Shown piece after piece: positions 45,026 through 53,922 of a stretch of DNA of 64,000 nucleotides (the first letter of the stretch is position 1; each line of letters begins with the position of its first letter). A program made the position numbers and the translations under genes. The notes beneath the pieces are model-generated. The model had not been told where the DNA came from. It saw nothing but the letters and a program-made list of their open reading frames with translations, and made no database searches. This stretch comes from Salinarimonas chemoclinalis (GTDB lineage: Bacteria > Pseudomonadota > Alphaproteobacteria > Rhizobiales > Beijerinckiaceae). The stretch is taken from positions 682,001 to 746,000 of the forward strand of contig NZ_JBGMWH010000001.1 in the NCBI RefSeq assembly GCF_041514305.1, given 5' to 3'.

Positions 45026-46889
45026 ATGAACCAGCACGTACCCGTCGCAGGCTGCCAGCCTGCCTCCGGAGACGAGACCGGGCTCGAGATCGCGATCGTC
45101 GGCATGGCCGGGCGCTTTCCCGGTGCAGACACCCTCGACGCGTTCTGGAGGAACATCGAAGCCGGACGCGAGAGCGTTCGGCCCCTCACGGACCTCGAGC
45201 TCGCCGAATGCGGCCGCGACGCTGCTGCGGGTCTGCACGAGAACTTCGTGCCGGCCGCCGCGCGGCTCGAGGGGATGGACCGCTTCGACGCCGATTTCTT
45301 CGACATCACGGCTCGCGAAGCGCGGCTGATGGATCCGCAGCAGCGTCTGTTCCTCGAATGCGCCTGGGAGGCGCTGGAGGACGCGGGCTACGCCGGGCGC
45401 CTCGTCGAGACGCCGACCGGCGTCGTGGCCGGCGCCGGCCCGAACATGTACTTCGCCAACAACGTGGTGACGGATCACGACTTCCGCGCCGAGGGGCTGC
45501 TCGACTCGATGGGCGGCTTCCAGGCGATGCTGGGCAACGACAAGGACTACCTGCCCACCCGCGCGGCGTTCAAGCTCGGTCTCCACGGTCCCGCGCTCAA
45601 CGTGCAGACCGCCTGCTCGACGTCGCTGGTGGCCCTGCACCTCGCCTGCCGGATGCTGCAGACCGGCGAATGTGACCTCGCGCTCACCGGCGCGGCGTCG
45701 CTCGTCGTTCCAGATGGCGGCTACTTCCACCAGGACGCCATGATCCTGTCTCCCGACGGCCACTGCCGGCCGTTCGCCGCGGATGCCAACGGCACGGTCT
45801 TCGGCAGCGGCGTCGGCGTGCTGGCGTTGCGCCGGCTGGACGATGCGTGGCGCAGCGGCGACCGGATCCTGGCCGTGATCAAGGGCTCGGCGATCAACAA
45901 CGACGGCGCGCAGAAGGCGAGCTTCTCGGCGCCCAGCGTTCGGGGCCAGGCCGCCGTCATCCGCAAGGCGCTCGCCGAAGCCGCGGTGCCGCTTGAGAGC
46001 ATCGGCCTCATCGAGGCCCACGGCACCGGCACGAAGCTCGGCGATCCGATCGAGATCGAGGCGCTGCGCCAGGCCTTCGCCGGCCGCGACGGCGCCGCGC
46101 CGCCGATCGCGATCGGCTCGCTGAAGGCCAATGTCGGCCATCTCATCGCGGCTGCCGGCGTCGCCGGGGTGATCAAGAGCGTGCTGGCCATGCGTCATCG
46201 CACGCTGCCGCCCGCGATCAACGTCTCGCGGGTCAATCCCGAGATCGACTTCACGACGACGCCCTTCTCGCTCGACCCCCGGGCACGGCCATGGGACGGC
46301 CATCTGCCCCGGCGCGCCTGCGTTTCCTCCTTCGGGATCGGCGGGACCAACGCGCATGTCGTCCTGGAGGAAGCGCCGGGCGCCCCCACGGCGCGGCTCG
46401 ACGCCGGCGCGGCGCCGCGCCGGCATACGATGACCCTCTCGGCGCGCTCGCCCGCCGCGCTCGACGCCATGATCGAGGCAACGTCACGGGTCGGCTCGCC
46501 GGCTCCGAGATGGCGACCCCGGACTACTGGGTCGACCACGTCCGCCGGCCGGTCCTGTTCCATGCCGGCCTCGAGGCGGCGGTCGAGCTGGGCGGCGACG
46601 TCTTCCTCGAGATCGGCCCGCATCCCGTGCTCGCGGGGATGGGCCGGGCCGCGCTCCAGGAGAAGGTCGCGTCTTCCGCTTGGGTCGCCAGCGCCAGGCG
46701 GCATACGTCGCGGCGAACGCGGCGATGAACAGGATCGTCGAGGCGCGCGCGGCCGAGGGCCTTCCCGCGCTCGCGGTCGCGTGGGGTCCCTGGAGCGAAG
46801 CCGGCATGGCCGCCGCCCTCGGTGACGACCTGAAGGCGCGCCTGCGCGCGCTTTGTTCGAGGACGAAGACACGAGACGGAGAACCAGAC
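45026..46889 (+). pseudogene. Eroded type I PKS: intact KS, then tails of AT and KR
   Basis: The ketosynthase (about 430 residues) is complete, with Cys197 in TACSTS, His332 in EAHGTGTKLGDP and His372 in ANVGHL. After NAHVVLEEAP and the linker, the frame is lost at about 46480. The next frame gives NVTGRLAGSEMATPDYWVDH and VFLEIGPHPVLAGM, the end of an acyltransferase whose catalytic GHSxG part is missing. A third frame from about 46690 gives QAAYVAANAAMNRIVE and LAVAWGPWSEAGMAA, the end of a ketoreductase. No ACP or thioesterase remains before the binding-protein gene. A truncated KS-only product ending at 46825 could still be made. Confidence 0.8.
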
Positions 46890-47918
46890 ATGGCAAGACG
46901 CATCACGGCAGCCCTCTCGATTCTCGCCGCGAGCATCGTGGCTCCCGCTGCGAGCGCGCAGGAGGTCGTGCGCATCTACGACGGCGGCTGGGAAAACATC
47001 CAGATCAACGCCGCCATCGCGTCCTACGTCCTCGAGAACGCGCTGGACATCCGGACCGAGATCGTTCCGTCCGACGTCCCGGACATGCAGGAGCAGATGG
47101 CCGCGGGCACGATGCATCTCAACATGGAGATGTGGCGCTCGCTGATGAATCCCTGGGTCACGGCGCGCCTCGAGGAGGGCGAGATCCTCGATCTCGGCCC
47201 GACCTACGAGAAGGCGGTGCAGGCCTTCTTCGTGCCGACCTACGTGGTCGAGGGTGACGCCGCGCGCAATATCGAGCCGCTCGCCCCCGAGCTCCGGCGG
47301 GTCGACCAGCTCGGCGAGCTGGCGTCCGCCTTCGCGCTCGGCGAGGGTGGAGGCGAGTGGCTGAACTGTATCGAAGGCTGGGCCTGCCGCGAGCCCAATC
47401 GCGTCAAGATGGTGACCTACGGTGCCAGCGGGCATTTCGACGTCGTAGAGCCGGCGTCCGAGGCCGAGCTCAATGCCGAGATCTCGCGGCGCTACGCGAA
47501 CGGCGAGCCGTTCGTCACCTACGACTGGGATCCGAGCCCGCTGCTCGGTCGGCTCGACATGACGCAGCTCGAGGAGCCCGCCTACACGCCGGCGTGCCAG
47601 GCCGCGATCGATGCCGCCGTCGAGGAATGGGAGCCGGGGCGCGGCGCCGTGCAGGCCTGTGCCTACGAGACCGTGCCGATCTCCAAGTTCGTCACGGACG
47701 AGTTCGCGCAGGCTCACCCGCGCGCTGTGGAGGTTCTGCGGCGCATGACCGTCGGCACCGAAACGGTGCGCCGGCTCGCAGGCTACATGGTCGAGAACGA
47801 CCTCTCGCCGCGAGCCACCGCGCTGCACTTCTTCCAGACCCGGCCGGACCTGTGGACGTCTTGGCTCGACGATGCCGAAGTCGCGTCAATGAAGAACAGC
47901 CTCACGCCAGCAGACTGA
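46890..47918 (+). CDS. ProX/OpuAC-type ABC substrate-binding protein (quaternary amine or proline)
   Basis: A 342-residue periplasmic protein with a signal peptide (ITAALSILAASIVAPAASAQ). The mature part follows the OpuAC pattern: VVRIYDGGWENIQINAAI, TMHLNMEMWRS, FVTYDWDPSPLLGRLDM and ENDLSPRATALHFFQTRPDL. Such proteins bind glycine betaine, choline or proline. No permease or ATPase gene is near, so it is an orphan. The ATG at 46890 lies in the same open frame as the KR remnant, which opens at 46680, so an upstream deletion has joined them. No clear promoter seen. Confidence 0.8.
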   Translation: MARRITAALSILAASIVAPAASAQEVVRIYDGGWENIQINAAIASYVLENALDIRTEIVPSDVPDMQEQMAAGTMHLNMEMWRSLMNPWVTARLEEGEILDLGPTYEKAVQAFFVPTYVVEGDAARNIEPLAPELRRVDQLGELASAFALGEGGGEWLNCIEGWACREPNRVKMVTYGASGHFDVVEPASEAELNAEISRRYANGEPFVTYDWDPSPLLGRLDMTQLEEPAYTPACQAAIDAAVEEWEPGRGAVQACAYETVPISKFVTDEFAQAHPRAVEVLRRMTVGTETVRRLAGYMVENDLSPRATALHFFQTRPDLWTSWLDDAEVASMKNSLTPAD

Positions 47919-48076
47919 GAGAGCCCGCAGCGAGGGAGGGGTGAACGCGCAGACGATCGGCGCCACCCCCCGGCCGCCGCGGATGCAACCCGAAAACGAG
48001 TGCTGCGCCTCGCCCGCCTGCGTGCCGAGGCGACGGCCTCGTGCGCACCCGATCTCGAGAACGCGAAGGATTGGCG

Positions 48077-48940
48077 ATGGAGATCTCGCTCGTCTGTGGC
48101 CTCATCGGCATGTTCGGCTGGGGTATCGCCGATTTCATCCAGGCGCACGGTATTCGCTCGATCGGCACGCCGCAGGCGATGATGATTCGCAACCTGATGA
48201 CCCTGATCCTGAGCCTCGCGGTCGGCGCGGTGCTGCTCGCGACCGGGGACGTCTTCTGGCCGATGGGCAACGTCGCCCTGATCTTCCTGAGCTCGGCGGT
48301 CTACGTCGTCGGCTACACCTTCTACATGCGCGGGATCGAGTTCGGGCGTCTGTCGATCGTCGAGCCCATCTCGTCCTCCTACGCGTTGATCACGCTTTTC
48401 CTCATGACGACGCTAGCCGACGAGATCGTCACCGAGGTCCAGGTCCTCGGCATATTCGTCACCGTCTTCGGAATCGTGTTCGTCGCGGGCGATCCGAGGA
48501 AGATCGTCTCCAGCGGGGATAGGACGAGCATCGTCAACGGCGGCATCGCGCTGGCCCTCTTCGGCGTCGCGTTCGCCGCCCTCGGCGCCGGGTCGCGGGG
48601 CCTGGGAGGCGTGGACGCCTTCCTGCTCTCCGCGTTCTCGCAGTCGATCCTCTTCCTGACGATGTCCTTGATGATCGGTGCCCGCTTCCGGCAGGTGCGC
48701 AAGGCGCCGTCGGGCATGCTTCGGATCTTCCTGTATCATTCCGTCATCCTGAACATCGCCTGGGTCGGATACATCTACGGCGCGGCCTACGGCAACATCT
48801 CGATCGTCACGGCGGTCAGCTCCGCCTTCGGCGGCGTCGGTGCGCTGCTCGGCATTCTGCTGTTCCGGGAGCGCCTCAGGCTCTCGCAGTACTTCGGCAT
48901 CGCGATGATCGTCGCCGGCGTCGTCGTCGTCAGCGGATGA
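48077..48940 (+). CDS. EamA/DMT-superfamily permease
   Basis: A 287-residue membrane protein with about ten helices in two EamA repeats. The first half has ISLVCGLIGMFGWGIADFIQ and GRLSIVEPISSSYALITLFL; the second ends GALLGILLFRERLRLSQYFG. AAGGA spaced six bases supports the ATG at 48077. It is the second drug/metabolite-type permease in the island. Substrate unknown. Confidence 0.85.
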   Translation: MEISLVCGLIGMFGWGIADFIQAHGIRSIGTPQAMMIRNLMTLILSLAVGAVLLATGDVFWPMGNVALIFLSSAVYVVGYTFYMRGIEFGRLSIVEPISSSYALITLFLMTTLADEIVTEVQVLGIFVTVFGIVFVAGDPRKIVSSGDRTSIVNGGIALALFGVAFAALGAGSRGLGGVDAFLLSAFSQSILFLTMSLMIGARFRQVRKAPSGMLRIFLYHSVILNIAWVGYIYGAAYGNISIVTAVSSAFGGVGALLGILLFRERLRLSQYFGIAMIVAGVVVVSG

Positions 48941-48964
48941 AACAGCTCTCCAGCACGAGGACCG

Positions 48965-49609
48965 ATGATGACCAAGGAACATCGAGCGGGGACCGAGCTT
49001 CGCGACCTCCGGCAGGCGACGCCGCGCGATCGGGAGGCCTATTTCGATCGCTGGGCGTCGACCTACGACGACGACCTCGTCGCGAGGGGGTATCGCGCCC
49101 CCTGGATCGCGGCGGACGCGCTGGCCCAGCTCCTTTGCGATCGGGATCGCCCGATCCTGGACGCGGGCTGCGGCACGGGGCTCGTCGGCGAGCGCTTGAG
49201 CCGGCGAGGCTTCACGGCTCTCGTCGGGCTCGACGTGTCGCTCGACTCGCTCGCCGTCGCACAGCAGAAGGCCTGCTACGAGAGGCTGATACGCGGCGAC
49301 CTCGATCGGCGCCTGGATTTCGACGATGGCGCCTTCGCGGCCGTCGTCTGCGTCGGGACACTCACGTACGTCACCGATCTCGAGGCACTGCTGCGCGAGT
49401 TCTGCCGGCTCGTGTGCGCCGACGGCTACGTCTCCTTCACCCACCGGACGGATCTCTATCACGACGGCTTCATCGCCCTCGTCGCGCGCCTCGAGGCGGA
49501 GGGGCTGTGGACCCGGATCTCGCATTCCGACCCGCAGCCCTACGTGCCCGAGCACGATTCCTTCGCCGAGGAGATCGGTATCCATTACGACGTCTATCGG
49601 GTTGGTTGA
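48965..49609 (+). CDS. Class I SAM-dependent methyltransferase
   Basis: A 214-residue methyltransferase with motif I LDAGCGTGLVGERL, motif II GLDVSLDSLAVA and the post-I region AVVCVGTLTYVTD. It resembles the WBSCR27-type small methyltransferases. It lies 24 bases after the permease gene, so the two may be co-transcribed. In this island it is a candidate tailoring enzyme for the NRPS product. The next 342 bases hold only a few hairpins and the attR-like repeat. Confidence 0.82.
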   Translation: MMTKEHRAGTELRDLRQATPRDREAYFDRWASTYDDDLVARGYRAPWIAADALAQLLCDRDRPILDAGCGTGLVGERLSRRGFTALVGLDVSLDSLAVAQQKACYERLIRGDLDRRLDFDDGAFAAVVCVGTLTYVTDLEALLREFCRLVCADGYVSFTHRTDLYHDGFIALVARLEAEGLWTRISHSDPQPYVPEHDSFAEEIGIHYDVYRVG

Positions 49610-49809
49610 GCCGGTGCGGCCGGCGGCTTCTACGCGCCCGTGGTCGGCATCGTCTCTTTCGGGATTGGACAGCGATACAACGGCCGTTGCCGTTGCGGGG
49701 GCAACGCTCCGCCGCAACGCGTATCCGAAATTCACGAAGAACCACATGTTCTTGGTAAGCGATCCGTCACGGTGGTGACGGGCGAAACGAGACCAGCCTC
49801 AGCGTTCCC

Positions 49810-49843
49810 GCTGACGACGAGAATTCGATTCCCTTCACCCGCT
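49810..49843 (+). repeat. attR-like partial copy of tRNA-Gly 3' end
   Basis: A 34-base segment matching 40345-40378 with three mismatches, including the exact 20-base core at 49824-49843. The rest of the tRNA is absent, so this is a non-functional fragment marking the right end of the island. A CCGTCAC/GTGACGG stem lies just before it. Confidence 0.75.
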
Positions 49844-49951
49844 TCGGCGGCGTGCGCTCCCAGCCTCGCCGACACGCGACGGGCCGCTTGCCCCCTCGGC
49901 CGCCTCCTGTAGTCTCGCTCCCAGGGGCGAGGCCGGCACGATGGTGAGCGC

Positions 49952-50269
49952 ATGTCCGACGCAGGTGAAGTGACGGCCTCCGGCGAGCCGCCGGTTCGGC
50001 ACGAGGACAGGGGCTCCAAGGGCCGCTACGTCGTCGTTCTCGACGGCCACGAGGCCGAGATGACCTACACGCGCGCCGGTGAGAGTCTCGTCATCATCGA
50101 CCACACCGGGGTCCCCGACGCCTTGCGCGGCCGCGGGCTCGGCCTCGTCCTCGTGCGGCGCGCGGTCGAGGACGCTCGGGCGGCCGGCAGGCGGATCATC
50201 CCGCTGTGCCCGTTCGCCAAGGCGACCATCGAGCGGCATCCGGAATTCTGGGACGTGGTCGGGCGGTGA
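49952..50269 (+). CDS. Small GNAT-family N-acetyltransferase (YidJ/GTNAT type)
   Basis: A 105-residue protein of the compact acetyltransferase type. It has YVVVLDGHEAEMTYTRAGES, then IIDHTGVPDALRGRGLGLVL with the R/Q-x-x-G-x-G/A CoA loop (RGRGLG) and the conserved CPFAKATIERHPEF. Substrates of this group are unknown. ATG 49952 follows a GGTGAGC-like site. It is the first gene right of the island. Confidence 0.88.
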   Translation: MSDAGEVTASGEPPVRHEDRGSKGRYVVVLDGHEAEMTYTRAGESLVIIDHTGVPDALRGRGLGLVLVRRAVEDARAAGRRIIPLCPFAKATIERHPEFWDVVGR

Positions 50270-50297
50270 CGTCGGTCATGGCTCGTCGGGGGTGATC

Positions 50298-51236
50298 ATG
50301 GACGAACGCTGGCCGCCGCTCCCTCACGAAGCCTGGGGCGAGACCTGCACGGCGCTGCACCTCTGGTGCCAGGTGCTCGGCAAGTATCGTCTCGCGCATG
50401 CGCCTTGGGTCAATCACTCCTGGCATGCGACCCTCTACGTCACGCCCCGAGGCCTCACGACCGGAGCGGTGCCGGATCCGGCGGGTGCGATCGCATTGAC
50501 GCTCGACCTGCACGATCATCTCCTCATCGCGGAGCGAGCGGGCGGCGGGCGCGAGACGATGCCGCTCGGGCCCACCAGCGTCGCGGCGTTCCTGGCCCGA
50601 ACCGGCGAGATGGTGGCCGCCCTGGGCGGCCGATTTGCGATCCACGGGCGTCCGAACGAGATCCCGGACGCGGTGCCCTTCGCCGACGATCACGCGCAGC
50701 GGCCGTACGATGCCCGGGCGGTGGAGCGCTTCCACAGGGCGCTCGTGTCGATCGAGGGCGTCTTCCAGCTCTTCCGCACGGGCTTCCTCGGCAAGGTCTC
50801 GCCCGTCCATCTGTTCTGGGGCTCGTTCGATCTCGCCGTGACCCGCTTCTCCGGCCGGCGCGCGCCCGCGCATCCCGGCGGCATTCCCAACCTGCCGGAC
50901 TCCGTCACGCGGGAGGCCTACAGCCACGAGGTCTGCTCCGCGGGCTTCTGGCCGGGCGGCAACGGCATGGACGCGGCGTTCTACGCCTACGCCTACCCGA
51001 CGCCCGAGGGCTTCGCGCGCGCGGCGGTCGTGCCGGACGGAGCGACCTGGAACGCGACGCTCGGCGAGTTCGTCCTGCCCTACGAGGCGGTACGCGGCGC
51101 AGACGACCCGCATGCCGCACTTCTCGCCTTCCTCGACAGCACGTACGTCGCTGCCGCGCGGATCGGCGGCTGGGATCGCACGGCATTGGAGTGCGCGCGC
51201 GGGGTGCCGCGCGTTCCCCGTGCGGTCCCCGCCTGA
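50298..51236 (+). CDS. DUF5996 family protein
   Basis: A 312-residue soluble protein. It begins WPPLPHEAWGETCTALHLWC and has LAHAPWVNHSWHATLYVTPR, PVHLFWGSFDLAVTRFSGR and YSHEVCSAGFWPGG, matching the DUF5996 family of unknown function. The conserved His and Trp residues suggest a catalytic or binding pocket. It starts 28 bases after the GNAT gene, probably in one operon. No signal peptide. Confidence 0.75.
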   Translation: MDERWPPLPHEAWGETCTALHLWCQVLGKYRLAHAPWVNHSWHATLYVTPRGLTTGAVPDPAGAIALTLDLHDHLLIAERAGGGRETMPLGPTSVAAFLARTGEMVAALGGRFAIHGRPNEIPDAVPFADDHAQRPYDARAVERFHRALVSIEGVFQLFRTGFLGKVSPVHLFWGSFDLAVTRFSGRRAPAHPGGIPNLPDSVTREAYSHEVCSAGFWPGGNGMDAAFYAYAYPTPEGFARAAVVPDGATWNATLGEFVLPYEAVRGADDPHAALLAFLDSTYVAAARIGGWDRTALECARGVPRVPRAVPA

Positions 51237-51263
51237 AGCCGGGACGCCCCGACGCCCCTCGCG

Positions 51264-52016
51264 TCACTGCGGGATCAGCACTCCCGTGTAGACCACCGGC
51301 CCCGTCGGCGCGCCCGTGGGCGAGCCGCCGGGCGGCTCGACGCTCACCGCGAGGGTGGCGCCGGGGGTGGCGCGGGCGACGGCCGGCTCCAGGCGGATGT
51401 CGGCGGCGTCGCGCACGAGGCCCAGCGAGCGCGGGTCGTCGTCGGCGGCGACAAGCCAGAGCTCGAGCGCCCGGTCGGGCGGCGCCTCGGCTGCGGGGGC
51501 TCGCACGCGCACGAGGCCCTGCGCCACGTCGACCTGGACGATGAGCGCGGGCAACCCCCCGCCGCGGTCGACGACCGCGACGTAGCGCTCACCCTCGGGC
51601 GGCGGCGGCAGGAACGCGCCGGGGAACAGGATCGCGAGCGCCACCAGCGCCGCCGCCAGCGCCCCGAGCGAGCCCGCCGCGACGCGCCAGCGCCCGAGCG
51701 CGCGGCGCAGCCGCCGGACCTCGTCGAGGGAGACGACGTCGGCGGGGGAGGCCGTCGAGGCGGTCGCCGCGGGCGTCTCGTCCAGCCGCGCCTCGATGCG
51801 CGCGAGCAGGTCCGGCGGCGGCGCCACCGGCGCCACGGCGTCGGCGAGCGGCGCGAGCCGCTCCTGCCAGGCCGCGACCGCGGCGGCGAGCGTCGGCTCG
51901 CGGGCGAGGCGCGCCTCGAAGGCCGCGCGCTCCCCGCCGTCGAGCGTGCCCAGCGCGTACTCGCCGGCGAGCGCGTCGTCGTCGTCCCCTTCGTACATGT
52001 CCGTCCCGGCGCTCAT
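51264..52016 (-). CDS. RskA-like anti-sigma factor
   Basis: A 250-residue inner-membrane protein. The cytoplasmic N-terminal part (AGEYALGTLDGGERAAFEAR, LAAAVAAWQERLAPLADAV) is of the RskA/anti-sigma-K type, one membrane helix follows (LGALAAALVALAILFPGAF), and the periplasmic domain ends with VYTGVLIP. Its ATG overlaps the stop of the ECF sigma gene (ATGA), the classic arrangement. It should hold that sigma factor at the membrane until a signal arrives. The signal is unknown. Confidence 0.88.
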   Translation of the reverse strand: MSAGTDMYEGDDDDALAGEYALGTLDGGERAAFEARLAREPTLAAAVAAWQERLAPLADAVAPVAPPPDLLARIEARLDETPAATASTASPADVVSLDEVRRLRRALGRWRVAAGSLGALAAALVALAILFPGAFLPPPPEGERYVAVVDRGGGLPALIVQVDVAQGLVRVRAPAAEAPPDRALELWLVAADDDPRSLGLVRDAADIRLEPAVARATPGATLAVSVEPPGGSPTGAPTGPVVYTGVLIPQ

Positions 52017-52582
52017 GACGACAGGCACCCCCGGAGCGCGGCGAGGCCGCGGTGCAGCCAGGTCTTGATCGTGTTGACGTTCTTGCCCGTTCGGGCGGCG
52101 AGCTCCTCGCGAGACCAACCTTCGCAGTAAGCGAGGAGAATGCAATGCCTCTGCGTCTCCTCCAGCCGGTCGAGGCAGCGCGTCAGCGCGTCGCGATCGG
52201 CGAAGCTCGCGGCGGCGTCGAACGGGTCGGGGATCGCGGCGAAGGGGTCCTCGCCGTCCTCGCCGGGATCGAGCAGGACCTCGCGGCGGACGCGCACGGC
52301 GTCGATCGCGCGGTTGCGCGCGATGGTGATCATCCAGGTCATCGGCCGCGCCTTTTCCGCCGCATAGGACGAGGCGCCGCGCCAGATGCCGAGGAAGACC
52401 TCCTGCAGCACCTCCTCGGCCATGCCCCGATCCTTGACGATACGGAGCACCACGCCGAAGAGTTTCGCGCTGGTTCGCGCGTAGAGCCGCGCATAGGCAC
52501 CGCGATCGGCGCGCGCGACCGCCGCGAGGAGAGCCTCCAACGGCTCGTCCACGGGCTCCTGCGGATCGGGGGGATGACGCAC
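52013..52582 (-). CDS. ECF sigma factor (partner of RskA-like anti-sigma)
   Basis: A 189-residue extracytoplasmic-function sigma factor. Region 2 contains VLRIVKDRGMAEEVLQEVFL and RPMTWMITIARNRAIDAVRV; region 4 contains LEETQRHCILLAYCEGWSRE, then ELAARTGKNVNTIKTWLHRG. A GTG at 52582 preceded by GAGG is used as start. The gene is directly upstream of, and overlaps, its anti-sigma gene. It lies 107 bases after the neighbouring ECF42 gene on the same strand. Confidence 0.9.
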   Translation of the reverse strand: MRHPPDPQEPVDEPLEALLAAVARADRGAYARLYARTSAKLFGVVLRIVKDRGMAEEVLQEVFLGIWRGASSYAAEKARPMTWMITIARNRAIDAVRVRREVLLDPGEDGEDPFAAIPDPFDAAASFADRDALTRCLDRLEETQRHCILLAYCEGWSREELAARTGKNVNTIKTWLHRGLAALRGCLSS

Positions 52583-52689
52583 GCGGACCTCGTCGCTCGA
52601 CGCAAGGCGCCTAGAGATAGCGCATCGCGCGCCAAAGTCACGCGCTCGGCGGGCGTCGCGCACGCGCGGGAGGCGGGCGTGGACGAGGG

Positions 52690-53922
52690 TCAGGAGAGCG
52701 CTGCGCGGCGTTGCGCGAGATGCGCGCGCACGGCGGCGTCGCCCGTCAGGGCCAGCGCCGCATCGTAGGCGGCGCGCGCGTCGTCGGCGCGACCCGCGGC
52801 GGCGAGGAGATGAGCGCGGCAGGCGTGAAAGGGCTGATAGGCCTCGACCCGCGCCGGCGGCAGCGTGGCGAGGAGCGCGAGCCCGGCGTCGGGACCCCTG
52901 GCCTCCCCGTGCGCCGCCGCGCGCGCGACGGCGACCCCGACAGCCGACGTCTGGCCCGACAGGTGATCGTAGAGCGTGCACAGGGCGCGCGCCTCGCGCC
53001 GGCCCGTCATGCGCGATTGGGCGTGCACCGCCTGGATCGCGGCCTCGGTCTGGAATCGCCCCGGCCGGCGCAGGCGGGCGGCGCGCGTGAGCGCATCCTC
53101 CGCCTCGACGATCGCCGCGCGCGACCACAGCCGGGGGTCCTGCTCGGAGAGCGGGACGTAGGCCCCGCGCGCATTGCGCCGCGCGGGTGCACGCGCGTCG
53201 ACGTGGAGCATGAGCGCGAGGAGCCCGAGCGGCTCGGGCTCGTGCGGCAGGAGCGACGAAAGCAGGCGCGCGAGATGGATCGCCTCGCCGGCGAGCCCGT
53301 CGCCCGCCGCGTGGCCGGCGATTCCGGGCGTCTCGTCGTAGGCCGTGCCGAAGGCCGCGTAGACGGCGGCGAGGACGGCTTCGAGCCGCGCGGGCAGTTC
53401 CGCGGGCTCCGGCGTCTCGAAGGGAATGCCCGCGTCGCGGATCTTGCCCTTGGCGCGCACGAGCCGCTGGGCCATCGCGGTCGGTGCGACGAGGAAGGCC
53501 TGCGCGATGCGCGCCGCATCCAGGCCCAGCACCGTCTGGAGCATCAGCGGCGTACGGATGCCCTCGTCGATCGCGGGATGCGCGCACACGAAGAGGAGCG
53601 CGAGCCGCGCGTCGGGGATCGTCCCCACGTCGCGCTCGCGGACCTCCTCGGCGAGGATCGCGAGCGTCGCCGCCGCGTCCCCGCGCACGGCGGCGTGGCG
53701 CGCCGCGTGCCCGAGCCCGCGGCGCGCGACGGTGAGCAGCCAAGCCTCCGGGCGATCCGGGATGCCCCGTAGGGGCCAGGTCTCGAGCGCCGCGGCGAAG
53801 GCGTCGGAGAGGGCGTCCTGCGCCGCGGCGATGTCTCGGCTGCGGCCCGCGAGAATCGCGACGAGCCGGCCGTAGGACGTGCGCGCGGCGGCCTCCGCGG
53901 CCCGGCGCACGTCGGCGCTCAT
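52690..53922 (-). CDS. ECF42-type sigma factor with C-terminal TPR-like extension
   Basis: A 410-residue sigma factor. The N-terminal sigma-2 (AAQDALSDAFAAALETWPLR, PEAWLLTVARRGLGHAARH) and sigma-4 (LQTVLGLDAARIAQAFLVAP, TAMAQRLVRAKGKIRDAGI) parts are followed by about 220 residues of helical repeats, as in ECF42/DUF6596 proteins. Those lack anti-sigma factors and use the C-terminal domain for control. It is paired, with an ATGA overlap, with a YCII protein, the conserved ECF42 partner. Confidence 0.9.
   Translation of the reverse strand: MSADVRRAAEAAARTSYGRLVAILAGRSRDIAAAQDALSDAFAAALETWPLRGIPDRPEAWLLTVARRGLGHAARHAAVRGDAAATLAILAEEVRERDVGTIPDARLALLFVCAHPAIDEGIRTPLMLQTVLGLDAARIAQAFLVAPTAMAQRLVRAKGKIRDAGIPFETPEPAELPARLEAVLAAVYAAFGTAYDETPGIAGHAAGDGLAGEAIHLARLLSSLLPHEPEPLGLLALMLHVDARAPARRNARGAYVPLSEQDPRLWSRAAIVEAEDALTRAARLRRPGRFQTEAAIQAVHAQSRMTGRREARALCTLYDHLSGQTSAVGVAVARAAAHGEARGPDAGLALLATLPPARVEAYQPFHACRAHLLAAAGRADDARAAYDAALALTGDAAVRAHLAQRRAALS

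Larger units (their letters stand above)
40345..49843. mobile_element. Genomic island integrated at tRNA-Gly(TCC), about 9.5 kb
   Basis: The region is bounded by direct repeats of the tRNA-Gly 3' end. It holds an ArsR regulator, two DMT-type permeases, an FAD-oxidase fragment, an NRPS A-PCP protein, an eroded PKS, an orphan binding protein and a methyltransferase. No integrase, transfer or replication gene is seen, so it is no longer self-mobile. Several genes are broken. Conserved housekeeping genes stop at the tRNAs, consistent with an accessory insert. Confidence 0.7.

Noticed and set aside
49640..49912. A 90-residue frame crossing the right island boundary
   Set aside because: It spans the tRNA fragment, has no recognisable domain and no ribosome site.
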